DNA of 64,000 nucleotides from Amycolatopsis sp. CA-126428 (GTDB taxonomy: Bacteria > Actinomycetota > Actinomycetes > Mycobacteriales > Pseudonocardiaceae). The notes under the pieces were generated by a model. It searched no databases. It was not told the DNA's origin and worked only from the letters and a program-made list of their open reading frames with translations. The stretch's first letter is position 1. Each line of letters starts with the position of its first letter. The position numbers and the translations under genes were made by a program. Of the stretch, positions 43,158 through 54,267 are shown piece by piece. Location of the stretch: the NCBI RefSeq assembly GCF_002904335.1, contig NZ_PPHF01000157.1, forward strand, positions 117,909 to 181,908, in the 5' to 3' direction.

Positions 43158-44321
43158 ATGAGCGAGCAGGTGATCGCCGGGGTCCGGGACCTCCTGCCGG
43201 TCCTGCGGGAACGGGCCCAGGACACCGAGGACGCGCGCCGCGTCCCCGAGGAGTCCGTCAAGGCCCTGCAGGAGACCGGGTTCTTCAAGCTGCTGCAGCC
43301 GGCGCTCCACGGGGGCTTCGAAGCCGACCCGGTGAGCTTCTACACCGCGGTCAAGCTGATCGCGAGCGCGTGCGGGTCCACCGGCTGGGTGGCCTCCATC
43401 CTCGGCGTCCACCCGTGGCACGTGGCCCTGTTCGACGCGCAGGCGCAGCAGGAGGTCTGGGGCGACGACCAGGACGTGCGGATCTCCTCGTCGTACGCGC
43501 CGATGGGCAAAGCCGAAGTCGTCGAAGGCGGCTACCGGCTCTCGGGCCGGTGGAGCTTCTCCTCCGGCTGTGACCACTGCACGTGGGTGCTGCTCGGGGG
43601 ACCGGCGTTCAAGGACGGCAAGCCGGTCGACTTCTGCACCTACCTGCTGCCGATCGCCGACTACTCCATTGTGGACGTCTGGGACACGATCGGCCTGCGC
43701 GGCACCGGGTCGAACGACATCGTCGTCGAGGACGTCTTCGTGCCGCAGCACCGGGCGCTGAGCTTCATCGCGACGTCGAAGTGCAAGGTGCCGGGCCAGG
43801 CCGTCAACCCCGGGCCGCTGTACCGCCTCCCGTACGGTTCGGTGCACCCGACCACGATCACCGCGCCGATCATCGGCATGGCCCAAGGTGCCTACGACGC
43901 GCACGTCGAGCACCAGCGCAAGCGCGTGCGGGCCGCCTACGCCGGCGAGCAGTCCAAAGAGGACCCGTTCGCCAAGGTGCGGATCGCCGAGGCGGCCAGC
44001 GAGATCGACGCCGCCTGGCTGCAGCTGACCCGCAACATCGAAGACCTGTACGAGCTCGCCAAGCGCGAGGAACGGCTGCCGTCGGACCTGCGGCTGCGCG
44101 TCCGGCGCGACCAGGTGCGCGGCACCGAACGCGCGATCGCGGCGATCGACCGGCTCTTCGAGAACTCCGGCGGCCGCGCGATCCAGCGCGGGACGCCGAT
44201 CCAGCGCTTCTGGCGCGACGCGCACGCCGGCCGCGTCCACGCGGCCAACGACGCCGAGCGCGCGTACGTCATGTACGGCACCGGGGTCTTCGGGCTCCCC
44301 GTCGAGAACGCGATGTACTGA
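43158..44321 (+). CDS. hsaA: HsaA, oxygenase of 3-HSA hydroxylase
   Basis: A 387-residue flavin-dependent monooxygenase with the acyl-CoA dehydrogenase fold. Typical regions are SGRWSFSSGCDHCTWVLLG, GLRGTGSNDIVVEDVFVP and the C-terminal FWRDAHAGRVHAANDAERAY. It ortho-hydroxylates 3-HSA to the catechol 3,4-DHSA using FMNH2 from HsaB. ATG 43158 has GAGAGGAA 7 nt upstream. First gene of hsaADCB, the M. tuberculosis gene order. Confidence 0.95.
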   Translation: MSEQVIAGVRDLLPVLRERAQDTEDARRVPEESVKALQETGFFKLLQPALHGGFEADPVSFYTAVKLIASACGSTGWVASILGVHPWHVALFDAQAQQEVWGDDQDVRISSSYAPMGKAEVVEGGYRLSGRWSFSSGCDHCTWVLLGGPAFKDGKPVDFCTYLLPIADYSIVDVWDTIGLRGTGSNDIVVEDVFVPQHRALSFIATSKCKVPGQAVNPGPLYRLPYGSVHPTTITAPIIGMAQGAYDAHVEHQRKRVRAAYAGEQSKEDPFAKVRIAEAASEIDAAWLQLTRNIEDLYELAKREERLPSDLRLRVRRDQVRGTERAIAAIDRLFENSGGRAIQRGTPIQRFWRDAHAGRVHAANDAERAYVMYGTGVFGLPVENAMY

Positions 44322-45166
44322 TGGCCGCGCCCGAAGGAAAGTACGCCCAGGTGGGTTCGCTGACGCTGCACTACCACGAGGCGGGCGCCGAGCACGCCGA
44401 GACGGTGATCCTGCTGCACGGCGGCGGGCCCGGCGTGTCGGCGTGGAGCAACTTCGGCCGCAACGTGCCGGAGTTCGCCAAGCGCTACCGGACGATCGCG
44501 ATCGACCAGCCCGGCTTCGGGCGGTCGGACAAACCGACCGAGCACCCCCAGTACTTCCGGCACAGCGCGGACGCCATCGCCGGCCTGATGGACACCCTCG
44601 GCATCGAACGCGCCCACTTCGTCGGCAACTCCCTCGGCGGGGGCGCGGCGGTGCGGTTCGCCCTGAACCACGGGAAGCGGGCCGGGCGGCTGGTGCTGAT
44701 GGGGCCGGGCGGGCTGAGCGTCAACCTGTTCGCCCCCGACCCGACCGAAGGCGTCAAGAACATCAGGCGGTTCGGCGCGCACCCCAGCCGCGAACGCATG
44801 GAAGCCTTCCTGCGGAGCATGGTCCACGACCAGTCGCTGATCACCGACGAGCTGATCGACGACCGGTTCGCCGCCGCGAACACCCCGGAGTCGCTCGCCG
44901 CGATGCGCGCGATGGGCAAGTCGTTCACTCATCCCGAAACCTACGAAGAAGGCCTGCTCTGGCGGGACGCCCACCGCCTGCGCCAGCGCGTACTCTTGAT
45001 CTGGGGGCGCGAGGACCGCGTCAACCCGCTCGACGGCGCGCTGCTGGCACTCAAGACGATTCCGCGCGCGCAGCTGCACGTGTTCGGCGGCTGCGGGCAC
45101 TGGGCCCAGCTGGAGAAGTTCGACGAGTTCAACCGGCTGGCCCTCGACTTCCTCGGGAGTTCCTGA
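44321..45166 (+). CDS. hsaD: HsaD, 4,9-DSHA C-C bond hydrolase
   Basis: A 281-residue alpha/beta hydrolase of the meta-cleavage-product hydrolase group. The catalytic triad is readable: S104 in GNSLGGG, D232 in GREDRVNP and H260 in GGCGHWAQ. LLHGGGPGVSAWSNF is the oxyanion strand. It cleaves 4,9-DSHA to HHD and the indane acid DOHNAA. Start shares one base with the hsaA stop (TGATG), and the same applies at its end with hsaC. Confidence 0.95.
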   Translation: MAAPEGKYAQVGSLTLHYHEAGAEHAETVILLHGGGPGVSAWSNFGRNVPEFAKRYRTIAIDQPGFGRSDKPTEHPQYFRHSADAIAGLMDTLGIERAHFVGNSLGGGAAVRFALNHGKRAGRLVLMGPGGLSVNLFAPDPTEGVKNIRRFGAHPSRERMEAFLRSMVHDQSLITDELIDDRFAAANTPESLAAMRAMGKSFTHPETYEEGLLWRDAHRLRQRVLLIWGREDRVNPLDGALLALKTIPRAQLHVFGGCGHWAQLEKFDEFNRLALDFLGSS

Positions 45167-46077
45167 TGGGCATCCGGTCACTGGGCTACCTCCGCATCGA
45201 AGCCACCGACATGGCGGCCTGGCGCGAGTACGGGCTCAAGGTGCTCGGCATGGTGGAAGGCAGCGGCACCAACCCCGACGCGCTCTACCTGCGCATGGAC
45301 GACTTCCCCGCGCGGCTGGTGATCTCGCCGGGTCCGGCCGACCGGTTGGCGACCACCGGCTGGGAGGTGGCCAACGCCGGCGAGCTCGCCGAGATCCGGT
45401 CGCGGTTGGACAGTGCGTCGGTGCCGTACAAGGAAGGCACGCCGGACGAGCTGGCCGACCGCCGCGTCGACGAGCTGATCAGCTTCGAGGACCCGTCCGG
45501 CAACACCCAGGAGGTGTTCCACGGCGTCGCGCTGCAGCACCGGCGCGTGGTCAGCCCGTACGGCCACAAGTTCGTCACCGGCGAGCAGGGCCTCGGCCAC
45601 GTCGTCTTGTCCACAAAGGACGACGAAGCGTCGCTGCGGTTCTACCGCGACGTCCTCGGCTTCCGGCTGCGCGACTCGATGCGCCTGCCGCCGCAACTGG
45701 TCGGGCGCCCCGCGGACGGTCCGCCCGCGTGGCTGCGGTTCTTCGGCTGCAACCCGCGCCACCACAGCCTGGCGTTCCTGCCGATGCCGACGCCGAGCGG
45801 GATCGTGCACCTGATGGTCGAGGTCGAGAACACCGACGACGTCGGCCTGTGCCTCGACCGCGCGATCCGGCGGAAGGTGCCGATGTCGGCCACGCTCGGC
45901 CGGCACGTCAACGACCTGATGCTGTCGTTCTACATGAAGACCCCGGGCGGCTTCGACGTCGAGTTCGGCTGCGAAGGCCGGCAGGTCGACGACGACAACT
46001 GGATCGCCCGCGAGAGCACCGCGGTTTCGCTGTGGGGCCACGACTTCTCCGTCGGCGCGCGGCCTCCGGGCGCATGA
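45166..46077 (+). CDS. hsaC: HsaC, iron extradiol catechol dioxygenase
   Basis: A 303-residue type I extradiol dioxygenase with two glyoxalase-like modules. Iron ligands are H145 (GLGHVVLS), H215 (GIVHLMVEV) and E266 (FDVEFGCEG), the same numbering as in M. tuberculosis HsaC. It meta-cleaves 3,4-DHSA. Coupled to hsaD by TGATG and to hsaB by ATGA. Confidence 0.95.
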   Translation: MGIRSLGYLRIEATDMAAWREYGLKVLGMVEGSGTNPDALYLRMDDFPARLVISPGPADRLATTGWEVANAGELAEIRSRLDSASVPYKEGTPDELADRRVDELISFEDPSGNTQEVFHGVALQHRRVVSPYGHKFVTGEQGLGHVVLSTKDDEASLRFYRDVLGFRLRDSMRLPPQLVGRPADGPPAWLRFFGCNPRHHSLAFLPMPTPSGIVHLMVEVENTDDVGLCLDRAIRRKVPMSATLGRHVNDLMLSFYMKTPGGFDVEFGCEGRQVDDDNWIARESTAVSLWGHDFSVGARPPGA

Positions 46078-46613
46078 CGTCCGTGGCGGTCGACCAGACC
46101 GAGTTCCGCAGCGTGCTCGGGCACTTCTGCACGGGCGTCACAGTGGTCACCGGCCGCGACGGCGACACCCTCGCCGGGTTCGCCTGCCAGTCGTTCGCCG
46201 CCCTGTCGCTCGACCCGCCGCTGGTGCTGTTCTGCCCGGCCCGGACGTCACGGACGTGGCCGGTGCTGGCCGCGGCGGGCCGGTTCGCGGTCAACGTCCT
46301 GGCCGAGGACCAGCAGGAGGTCAGCGCGGTGTTCGGCGCGCGCGGCGACGACAAGTTCGCCCGCGTCGGCTGGACGCCCGCGCCGTCCGGCGCGCCCCTG
46401 CTCGACGGCGCGCTGACCTGGATCGACTGCGCCTTGGAGGCGGTGCACGAGGCCGGCGACCACTACGTCGTGATCGGCCGGGTGACCGCATTGGGCGCCC
46501 CGTCCGACGCCCGCCCGCTGCTGTTCCACCGCGGCCGGTACGCCGTCACCGAGCCAGCCCGGGACGCGCTCTCGGCCCTGATGCCCTGGCCGCGCCCCGA
46601 CGACTGGCTGTGA
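46074..46613 (+). CDS. hsaB: HsaB, flavin reductase of 3-HSA hydroxylase
   Basis: A 179-residue flavin reductase of the HpaC-like split-barrel family: FCTGVTVVTGRDGDTLAGFA, SLDPPLVLFCPARTSRTWP, LAEDQQEVSAVFG. Supplies reduced flavin to HsaA using NADH. Last gene of the hsaADCB operon, overlapping hsaC by 4 nt. Confidence 0.94.
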   Translation: MTSVAVDQTEFRSVLGHFCTGVTVVTGRDGDTLAGFACQSFAALSLDPPLVLFCPARTSRTWPVLAAAGRFAVNVLAEDQQEVSAVFGARGDDKFARVGWTPAPSGAPLLDGALTWIDCALEAVHEAGDHYVVIGRVTALGAPSDARPLLFHRGRYAVTEPARDALSALMPWPRPDDWL

Positions 46614-46743
46614 CCGCGTTGACTCCACCGGGTGGTTGTGGAGGGCTTCACAGGTGGGCCGCATCCCATTCGCGAGAGAAAGTCGAGCCCCGGCGCGCAC
46701 ACTGTTACCGAGAAGACACCTTCCCGGGAGGAGTGAGTCGCGC

Positions 46744-47343
46744 ATGCGTGGGCCCACCGGACGGATCGCCCGGTTCCGGCGCCGGTTGCTGCCGGGCCGC
46801 AACCCCCTGGCCCGGGCGGGCGACCGCGTCGAGGCCCTGCTGCTGCTCCTCGCCGTCGCCGGTGCGTTGCTCGCGATCCCGTTCGCGGCGGCGCTGGGCT
46901 CCGAGACGTACGCGGCGCAGACCGCTCGCGCGGCGCAGGAGCGCACGACCCGCCACCCGGCCACGGCCGTCTCCCTCGCCGCGGCGTCCGGCCAGTCCTA
47001 CGGCACGGACGGCGCCGGCGCCCCGGCCGCCCAGACGACGGTCCCGGCGGCCTGGTTCGACGCCCGCGGCACCCGCCACACCGGCGACGTCCTCGCCGAC
47101 CCGGGCAGCCCGGCGGGCACCCGCGTCCCGGTGTGGCTGGACCAGCACGGCGAACTGACCGGCGAGCCCCTGTCCGCGTCGACCTCGGCGGCCGACGGGG
47201 TGTTCGCGGCGATCCTGCTGTGGGCCGCGATCACCGGCGCCCTGGCGGGGTTGTACGGCACCGTCCGGTTCGTCCTGGCCCGCTTCCACGCGGCGGCCTG
47301 GGACCGGGCCTGGTCCGAAGCCCGCCACGACAGCCGGTTCTGA
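46744..47343 (+). CDS. Rv1733c-family membrane protein
   Basis: A 199-residue protein with two transmembrane helices (LLLLLAVAGALLAIPFAAAL near 35-55 and FAAILLWAAITGALAGLYG near 158-178) around an extracytoplasmic domain. RNPLARAGDRVEALLLLLAV, the RHPATAV segment and a conserved VPVWLD-like strand resemble M. tuberculosis Rv1733c, a dormancy-associated antigen of unknown function. GGGAGGAG lies 10 nt before ATG 46744. Two bases separate its stop from the convergent Smr gene. Confidence 0.85.
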   Translation: MRGPTGRIARFRRRLLPGRNPLARAGDRVEALLLLLAVAGALLAIPFAAALGSETYAAQTARAAQERTTRHPATAVSLAAASGQSYGTDGAGAPAAQTTVPAAWFDARGTRHTGDVLADPGSPAGTRVPVWLDQHGELTGEPLSASTSAADGVFAAILLWAAITGALAGLYGTVRFVLARFHAAAWDRAWSEARHDSRF

Positions 47344-47345
47344 GG

Positions 47346-47600
47346 TCACTTCCAGCGGAAGTGCACGAACACCCGGCCGAAGTTGTCCTTGTCCTTTTCG
47401 ACCCGGTGGTAGAGCGCCTTGACGTCCTTGCGCTCGAGGAACCGCAGGACGTGCTTCTTCAGCTGCCCCGACCCCTTGCCGGGGATGATCTCGACGAGCG
47501 GCGCCTTCTTGGCCACGGCCTCGTCGATGATCGCCCGCAGGGCACGGTCGATCTCGCCGCCGCGGTTGTAGACGTCGTGCAGGTCCAGCTTCAGCTTCAC
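47346..47600 (-). CDS. Small Smr-domain protein
   Basis: An 84-residue protein that is just an Smr domain: LDLHDVYNRGGEIDRALRAI at the start and VEIIPGKGSGQLKKHVLRFL in the centre (the GxGSG-like loop), ending FGRVFVHFRW. Smr domains have nuclease activity in MutS2 and in rRNA/mRNA quality control. Without MutS2 parts its role is open. Repeat array B lies upstream. Confidence 0.87.
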   Translation of the reverse strand: MKLKLDLHDVYNRGGEIDRALRAIIDEAVAKKAPLVEIIPGKGSGQLKKHVLRFLERKDVKALYHRVEKDKDNFGRVFVHFRWK

Positions 47601-47638
47601 GCGCCCTCCCGGCCTCGACGCCGTGCGGAACCAGCCGG

Positions 47639-47760
47639 CACGCGTGATCCACGAGTCGACACGCGTGATTGGCGGGCCGACACGGCGGCGGCCCGCGTCG
47701 GCTTCCTGATCACGCGTGTCGACGCTCTGATCACGCGTGTCGGCGGCCGGGTCACAGCGA
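47639..47760. repeat. 21-bp periodic repeat array B, two opposed half-arrays
   Basis: Cores start at 47639, 47660 and 47681 (the third degenerate), then at 47711, 47732 and 47753 (the last degenerate). The period is exactly 21 bp within each half and 30 bp at the switch. The half-arrays face opposite ways. The final unit contains the stop codon of the metallo-hydrolase gene (47752-47754). Confidence 0.85.
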
Positions 47761-48813
47761 CTGCCACCAGCCGTCGACCTCGGGGGGCTCGGTGGCGTCG
47801 ATGCGCTCGCCCGGGCGGGGGATCGCCAGCGGGAGGTCGGCCTCCTTCGCCTCGCTCCACACGCGGTCGGCCGGCTCGCCCCACGGGTGCATCGCCAGCT
47901 GGAACGTCGCCCAGTGCACCGGGACCAGCAGCTTCGCCCGGACGTCGAGGCCGGCCGCGACGCCCTCCTCCGGCGTCATGTGGATGTCCGGCCAGAGCGG
48001 GGCGTACGCGCCGATCTGGATCAGGGCCGCGTCGAACGGGCCGAACTCCGCGCCGATCGCCGCGAACCCGTCGAAGTACCCCGTGTCGCCGGTGTAGAAC
48101 ACCCGGTGCCCCGGGCCCAGCAGCGCCCACGACGTCCACAGCGTGTCGTCGTTCGTGATGCCGCGGCCGGAGAAGTGCTGGGCCGGCGTCGCCACGAACC
48201 GGACGCCCGCCACCGTCGCCTCTTCGTGCCAGTCGAGCTCGATGATCCGGCCGGCCGGGACGTGCCAGCGCTCCAGGTGCGCCCCGACGCCGAGGGGCAC
48301 GAGGAAGGGCGCTTCGGAGGACGCGACCAGCGCGCGGACGGTCGCCAGGTCGAGGTGGTCGTAGTGGTCGTGGGAGATCACCACGGCGTCGATCCGGCCG
48401 AGGGCCGACAGCGGCACCGGCGGCTCGTGCAGCCGTCGCGGGCCGGCGAACGCCGCGGGGGAGACCCGGTCGCTCCACACCGGGTCGAGCAGCACGCGGG
48501 CGCCGTCGAGCTCGACCAGCGTGGACGCGTGGCCGTACCAGGTCAGGTGCAGGCCGTCAGCCGACTCGACCGGCGCCGCCGCGACCAGCGGCACCGCGCC
48601 GGCCGGTTTGCGCAGCTCACGGTGCTCGCCGAAGAACATCTCGCGGAACATGGCCCGCATCGAACCCGCGGTCATCGGGTGCCGCGGCGCCGCGTTGCGG
48701 AACACCTTGCCGTCGAACTGCGGCGACGAGCGGACCCGCTCGGCCCGGGCGCCGGTGGCCTTCGCGCCGAACGCGGCCGGCAGGTCCCGCAGGGCCGCGA
48801 CCGTCTTCCTCAT
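47752..48813 (-). CDS. MBL-fold metallo-hydrolase (NAPE-PLD/UlaG-like)
   Basis: A 353-residue metallo-beta-lactamase-fold hydrolase. The metal motif is SHDHYDHLD (HxHxDH), with WYGHASTLVELDG before it, TPAQHFSGRG and FYTGDTGYFDGF after it. This pattern is that of the NAPE-PLD-like phosphodiesterases of actinomycetes. ATG 48813 has AGGAAG 8 nt upstream. A near-identical ATGAGGAAGACCG duplication lies at the start. Substrate unknown. Confidence 0.88.
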   Translation of the reverse strand: MRKTVAALRDLPAAFGAKATGARAERVRSSPQFDGKVFRNAAPRHPMTAGSMRAMFREMFFGEHRELRKPAGAVPLVAAAPVESADGLHLTWYGHASTLVELDGARVLLDPVWSDRVSPAAFAGPRRLHEPPVPLSALGRIDAVVISHDHYDHLDLATVRALVASSEAPFLVPLGVGAHLERWHVPAGRIIELDWHEEATVAGVRFVATPAQHFSGRGITNDDTLWTSWALLGPGHRVFYTGDTGYFDGFAAIGAEFGPFDAALIQIGAYAPLWPDIHMTPEEGVAAGLDVRAKLLVPVHWATFQLAMHPWGEPADRVWSEAKEADLPLAIPRPGERIDATEPPEVDGWWQSL

Positions 48814-48839
48814 AATCCGGTCTTCCTCATGCCCCGAGT

Positions 48840-49856
48840 CTACGAACGCTTCCTGAGAGGCGCCCCAGCTTCATGCAGGTGGGTGAGGGCCTGCCGGTAG
48901 GACTCGACCAGGCTCGTCTGCAGGTACGGGACGCCCAGCTCGGCGCAGTAGGCCTGGACGATCGGCTGCGCCCGCCGCAGGTGCGGCGACGGCATGCTCG
49001 GGAACAGGTGGTGCTCGATCTGGTAGTTGAGGCCGCCGAGGGCGACGTCGGTGACGGCACCGCCGCGGACGTTGCGCGAAGTCAGCACCTGCTTGCGGAG
49101 GAAGTCGAGCTCGGTGCGCCCGGTCAGCGTCGGCATGCCCTTGTGGTTGGGCGCGAAGATCGATCCCATGTAGACACCCCACAGTCCCTGGTGGACGGCG
49201 AAGAACAGCAACGCCATCCCGGGGCTGAGAACGGTGAGCAGCGCGCCGGAGTAGAGGACGAAGTGCGCGGCGAGCAGGGCGGCTTCGGTGCCGCGGCGGC
49301 GCAGGCCCGGCTTGCGGACCGCGCGGATCCCGGACCAGTGCAGGTTCAGGCCTTCGAGGGTGAGCAGCGGGAAGAACAGGAACGCCTGGTACCGCCCGAT
49401 GAACCGGGGCACGCCACGGCTGGCGCGGGCCTGGTCCTTCGACCAGACGAGGATGTCCGGGTCGACGTCGGGGTCGAGCTCCTCGTGGTTCGGGTTGGCG
49501 TGGTGGCGGGTGTGCTTGTCCATCCACCAGCCGTAGCTCATCCCGATCCCGAGGTTCCCGGCGAGCAGCCCGGCGATTTCGGTGGGCCGCCGTCGCCGGA
49601 ACACCTGCTTGTGCGCGAGATCGTGGGAGAGCAGCGCGATCTGCCCGAACAGCACGGCCATGAAGACCGCGACGGCGAGCTGCCACCACGAGTTCCCGAG
49701 CAGCGCGAAGGCCACCCAGCCGGCCCCGAACAACCCGGCCACGACGGCGATCCGGGCGGCGTAGTAGCCGGGCCGGCGTGCCATCAGCCCGGCGGCGGTG
49801 ATGCGGTGGCTCAGCCGGGCGAAGTCGCTGCCGACGCGGTTCTCTGTGGTGGTCAC
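48840..49856 (-). CDS. Membrane fatty-acid desaturase
   Basis: A 338-residue integral-membrane di-iron desaturase. The histidine boxes are HDLAHK, HTRHHANPNH and QIEHHLFP, with hydrophobic helices between them. The layout matches acyl-lipid/acyl-CoA desaturases of the DesA3/linoleoyl group. GTG 49856 is the start; the ribosome site is weak. It could adjust membrane unsaturation; position specificity cannot be read. Confidence 0.9.
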   Translation of the reverse strand: MTTTENRVGSDFARLSHRITAAGLMARRPGYYAARIAVVAGLFGAGWVAFALLGNSWWQLAVAVFMAVLFGQIALLSHDLAHKQVFRRRRPTEIAGLLAGNLGIGMSYGWWMDKHTRHHANPNHEELDPDVDPDILVWSKDQARASRGVPRFIGRYQAFLFFPLLTLEGLNLHWSGIRAVRKPGLRRRGTEAALLAAHFVLYSGALLTVLSPGMALLFFAVHQGLWGVYMGSIFAPNHKGMPTLTGRTELDFLRKQVLTSRNVRGGAVTDVALGGLNYQIEHHLFPSMPSPHLRRAQPIVQAYCAELGVPYLQTSLVESYRQALTHLHEAGAPLRKRS

Positions 49857-49957
49857 CCACCCGAGTCTTCGCCGTGGGAGCGCGCGCCGGAATCCTGCGG
49901 GCCCCAGCCGGTTTGCGGGGGCCAGCCCTACCGCCCGCCCTGGTATACGCCGGACTC

Positions 49958-50003
49958 GTCGTGAGTGGTAAGGCGGGTTCTAACCCGCCTTACCACTCAC
50001 GAC
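49958..50003 (-). terminator. Long perfect hairpin after the UvrA-like gene
   Basis: A 22-bp perfect inverted repeat (49958-49979 with 49982-50003) with a 2-nt spacer, 11 bp beyond the UvrA-like stop. No U-tract follows, which is usual for actinomycete terminators. Confidence 0.8.
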
Positions 50004-50014
50004 CGGTTCGGGAC

Positions 50015-52369
<2,355 letters not shown>

Positions 52370-52373
<4 letters not shown>

Positions 52374-52609
52374 CGGGTACTCCAGTTTTTGGTTCGGGCC
52401 TCGGCCGCTTGCCGGTATTCCTGCGGGGAAAGGCCGTAGGCGTCCCGGAAACGGCGGACGAATACCACGACCGGCAGGTCCACTGTGCTCGCGAGCATTT
52501 CGACGTCCAGCGGCAGCGGGTATTCGCGCTCGATCCGGTCACGGACGCGGCGCAGAAGCACCAATTCCCGGAAATGGTGGTGCGCGGCGATCTTCAGGCC
52601 GAGACACAT
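52370..52609 (-). CDS. Mini-AraC: single-HTH AraC-like protein
   Basis: A 79-residue protein similar to the first HTH of the full AraC regulator at 54.3-54.7 kb: both share LLRRVRDRI-REY--PLDVE-LA and RRFRDAYG/RQFRRAYG. It ends at SPQEYRQ plus eight residues, just where the second HTH should begin. It has its own ribosome site (GGAAGGGA 7 nt before ATG 52609). It overlaps the MFS end by 16 nt and the UvrA-like start by 3 nt (TGA within ATGA). Probably a truncated duplicate kept as a coupled gene; DNA binding with one HTH is uncertain. Confidence 0.75.
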
Positions 52610-53850
52610 GTCGGATTCCCTTCCGTTTTGCGGCCGAGCACCGCCCGGGCCGCGACGGGGAGCAGCAGGAGGGTCAGCAGGCCGGACAGCACGAGGCCGC
52701 CGGTGCTGCCGGCCAGTTCGATCAGGGGGCCGCCCAGGGCCAGCCCGAGCGGGGCGGCCACCGTGGAGCCGGTCGTCCAGAGCGTGACGACCTGCTGCTG
52801 CTCCCCGGGGGCGAGCCCGGACTGCAGGAAGCTGTACGCGACCGGGGTGAACGGCGCGTAGACCAGGCCGCCCAGGCCGAAGACGAGCAGCGCCACGGTG
52901 AGGTCGCCGGTGACGGCGAGCGCGATCGGGCACAGCGCCCACAGGCCGATGATCGCGACGAGCAGCGGCCGCTGCGGGAGGTTCCGCAGCCGGCTGACGA
53001 GCGCGGCGCCGAGGAACGCGCCGACCCCCAGCGCACTCCACAGCACCCCCAGACCGGACGCGCCGGCGTGCAGCGTCCCGCTCACGTAGAGCGGGAGTGC
53101 CACTTCGACCGGCATGTACAGGAAGTTGAAGAAGAACTCGACCACCAGCAGCCGCGCGGCGATCGGGCGGCGGCGCAGGATCCGCCAGCCCGACTCGGGG
53201 GTGCCCTCGTCGCGCAGCGCGTCCCGGCCTTCGGCGCCGCGGGGCACGCACGCGAGCGTGGCGGCCAGCAGGACCAGCGCTCCGCCCGCGTCGACGAAGA
53301 GCGCGAAGCCCGCACCGGCGGTCGCCACGAGGACCCCGCCGAGCACCGGGCCGGCGATGTAGAGCGCGAACGTCGTGTTCAGGCCCAGCAGGCCGTTGAC
53401 CGAGAACCGCCCGGCCTCGCCCGCGGCCGACGTCGCCAGCAGGCGGCGGCTGCTCGAGCCGGCCAGCCGGAACGTCGCGCCGAAGAGGAGGCCGGCGACC
53501 AGCACCGGCAGCGTGAGCAGGCCGGTGACGGCCAGGACGCCGAGGACGGCGAAGGTCAGCGACCGCAGCACGCAGTCGGCGACGAGCAGCGTGCGCGGCG
53601 GCACCCGCACCCGGCCGAGGCCGATGGCCAGGGCCAGCACGGTGGAGAGGACGAACGGCGCGGCCTCCACGAGCCCGATGGCGATCGCCTTGGGGACGTC
53701 GCCGTGGCGGGAGAGGGTCTGCACGGGCATGGCCACCAGCAGCATGCCGGTGCCGGCGTTGGCCAGGAGGTCCCCCAGCAGGAGCCCGGCGATCCGCCGG
53801 TCGCGCAGCACCTCGCGGTAGCCGCGCGCCTCGGGGGCGATCGTGGTCAG
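52594..53850 (-). CDS. MFS transporter, macrolide-efflux-like 12-TM
   Basis: A 418-residue 12-helix MFS protein resembling the MefA/enterobactin-exporter group (YREVLRDRRIAGLLLGDLL at the start; SSSRRLLATSAAGEAGRFS in the central loop). No ATG fits the beginning. A CTG at 53850 overlaps the glyoxalase stop (CTGA) and has AGGA 6 nt upstream, so coupled initiation at CTG is likely; GTG 53811 is the alternative. Middle of an AraC-VOC-MFS-miniAraC-UvrA run, consistent with drug efflux or resistance. Confidence 0.82.
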   Translation of the reverse strand: MTTIAPEARGYREVLRDRRIAGLLLGDLLANAGTGMLLVAMPVQTLSRHGDVPKAIAIGLVEAAPFVLSTVLALAIGLGRVRVPPRTLLVADCVLRSLTFAVLGVLAVTGLLTLPVLVAGLLFGATFRLAGSSSRRLLATSAAGEAGRFSVNGLLGLNTTFALYIAGPVLGGVLVATAGAGFALFVDAGGALVLLAATLACVPRGAEGRDALRDEGTPESGWRILRRRPIAARLLVVEFFFNFLYMPVEVALPLYVSGTLHAGASGLGVLWSALGVGAFLGAALVSRLRNLPQRPLLVAIIGLWALCPIALAVTGDLTVALLVFGLGGLVYAPFTPVAYSFLQSGLAPGEQQQVVTLWTTGSTVAAPLGLALGGPLIELAGSTGGLVLSGLLTLLLLPVAARAVLGRKTEGNPTCVSA

Positions 53851-54257
53851 CGCAGTTCCTGGATGCGCAGGAGGTTGCCGGCCGGGTCGCGGAACGAGCA
53901 GTCGCGGATGCCGTAAGGCTGCTCGACGGGCTCCTGGACGACTTCGGCGTTGCCCGCCTCGAGCTTGGCGAAGAGGGCGTCGAGGTCGTCGGTGGCCAGG
54001 TTGGCCGAGGCGTAGGTGCCCTTGGCCATCATCTCGGCGATCATGCGGCGCTCGTCGTCGGTCAGGCCGGGCGTCGCGGCCACCGGCGACAGCACGATCG
54101 CGGTGTCCGGCTGGTTCGGCGGGCCGACGGTGATCCACTGCATGCCGCCGTACTTGACGTTCTGGCGGACCTCGAAGCCGAGCAGGTCGCGGTAGAACGC
54201 GAGCGAGGCTTCCGGGTCCGTGTGCGGGAGGAAGCTGGAGTGAATGGTGACGTCCAT
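53847..54257 (-). CDS. VOC/glyoxalase-fold protein
   Basis: A 136-residue vicinal-oxygen-chelate protein: SSFLPHTDPEASLAFYRDLL at the start, TDDLDALFAKLEAG and FRDPAGNLLRIQEL at the end. Resistance or enzymatic roles are both possible. ATG 54257 is preferred; GTG 54266 is in frame. Follows the AraC gene by a few bases; AraC-VOC pairs are frequent in actinomycetes and the regulator probably controls it. Confidence 0.85.
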   Translation of the reverse strand: MDVTIHSSFLPHTDPEASLAFYRDLLGFEVRQNVKYGGMQWITVGPPNQPDTAIVLSPVAATPGLTDDERRMIAEMMAKGTYASANLATDDLDALFAKLEAGNAEVVQEPVEQPYGIRDCSFRDPAGNLLRIQELR

Positions 54258-54267
54258 GCCGGTCACC

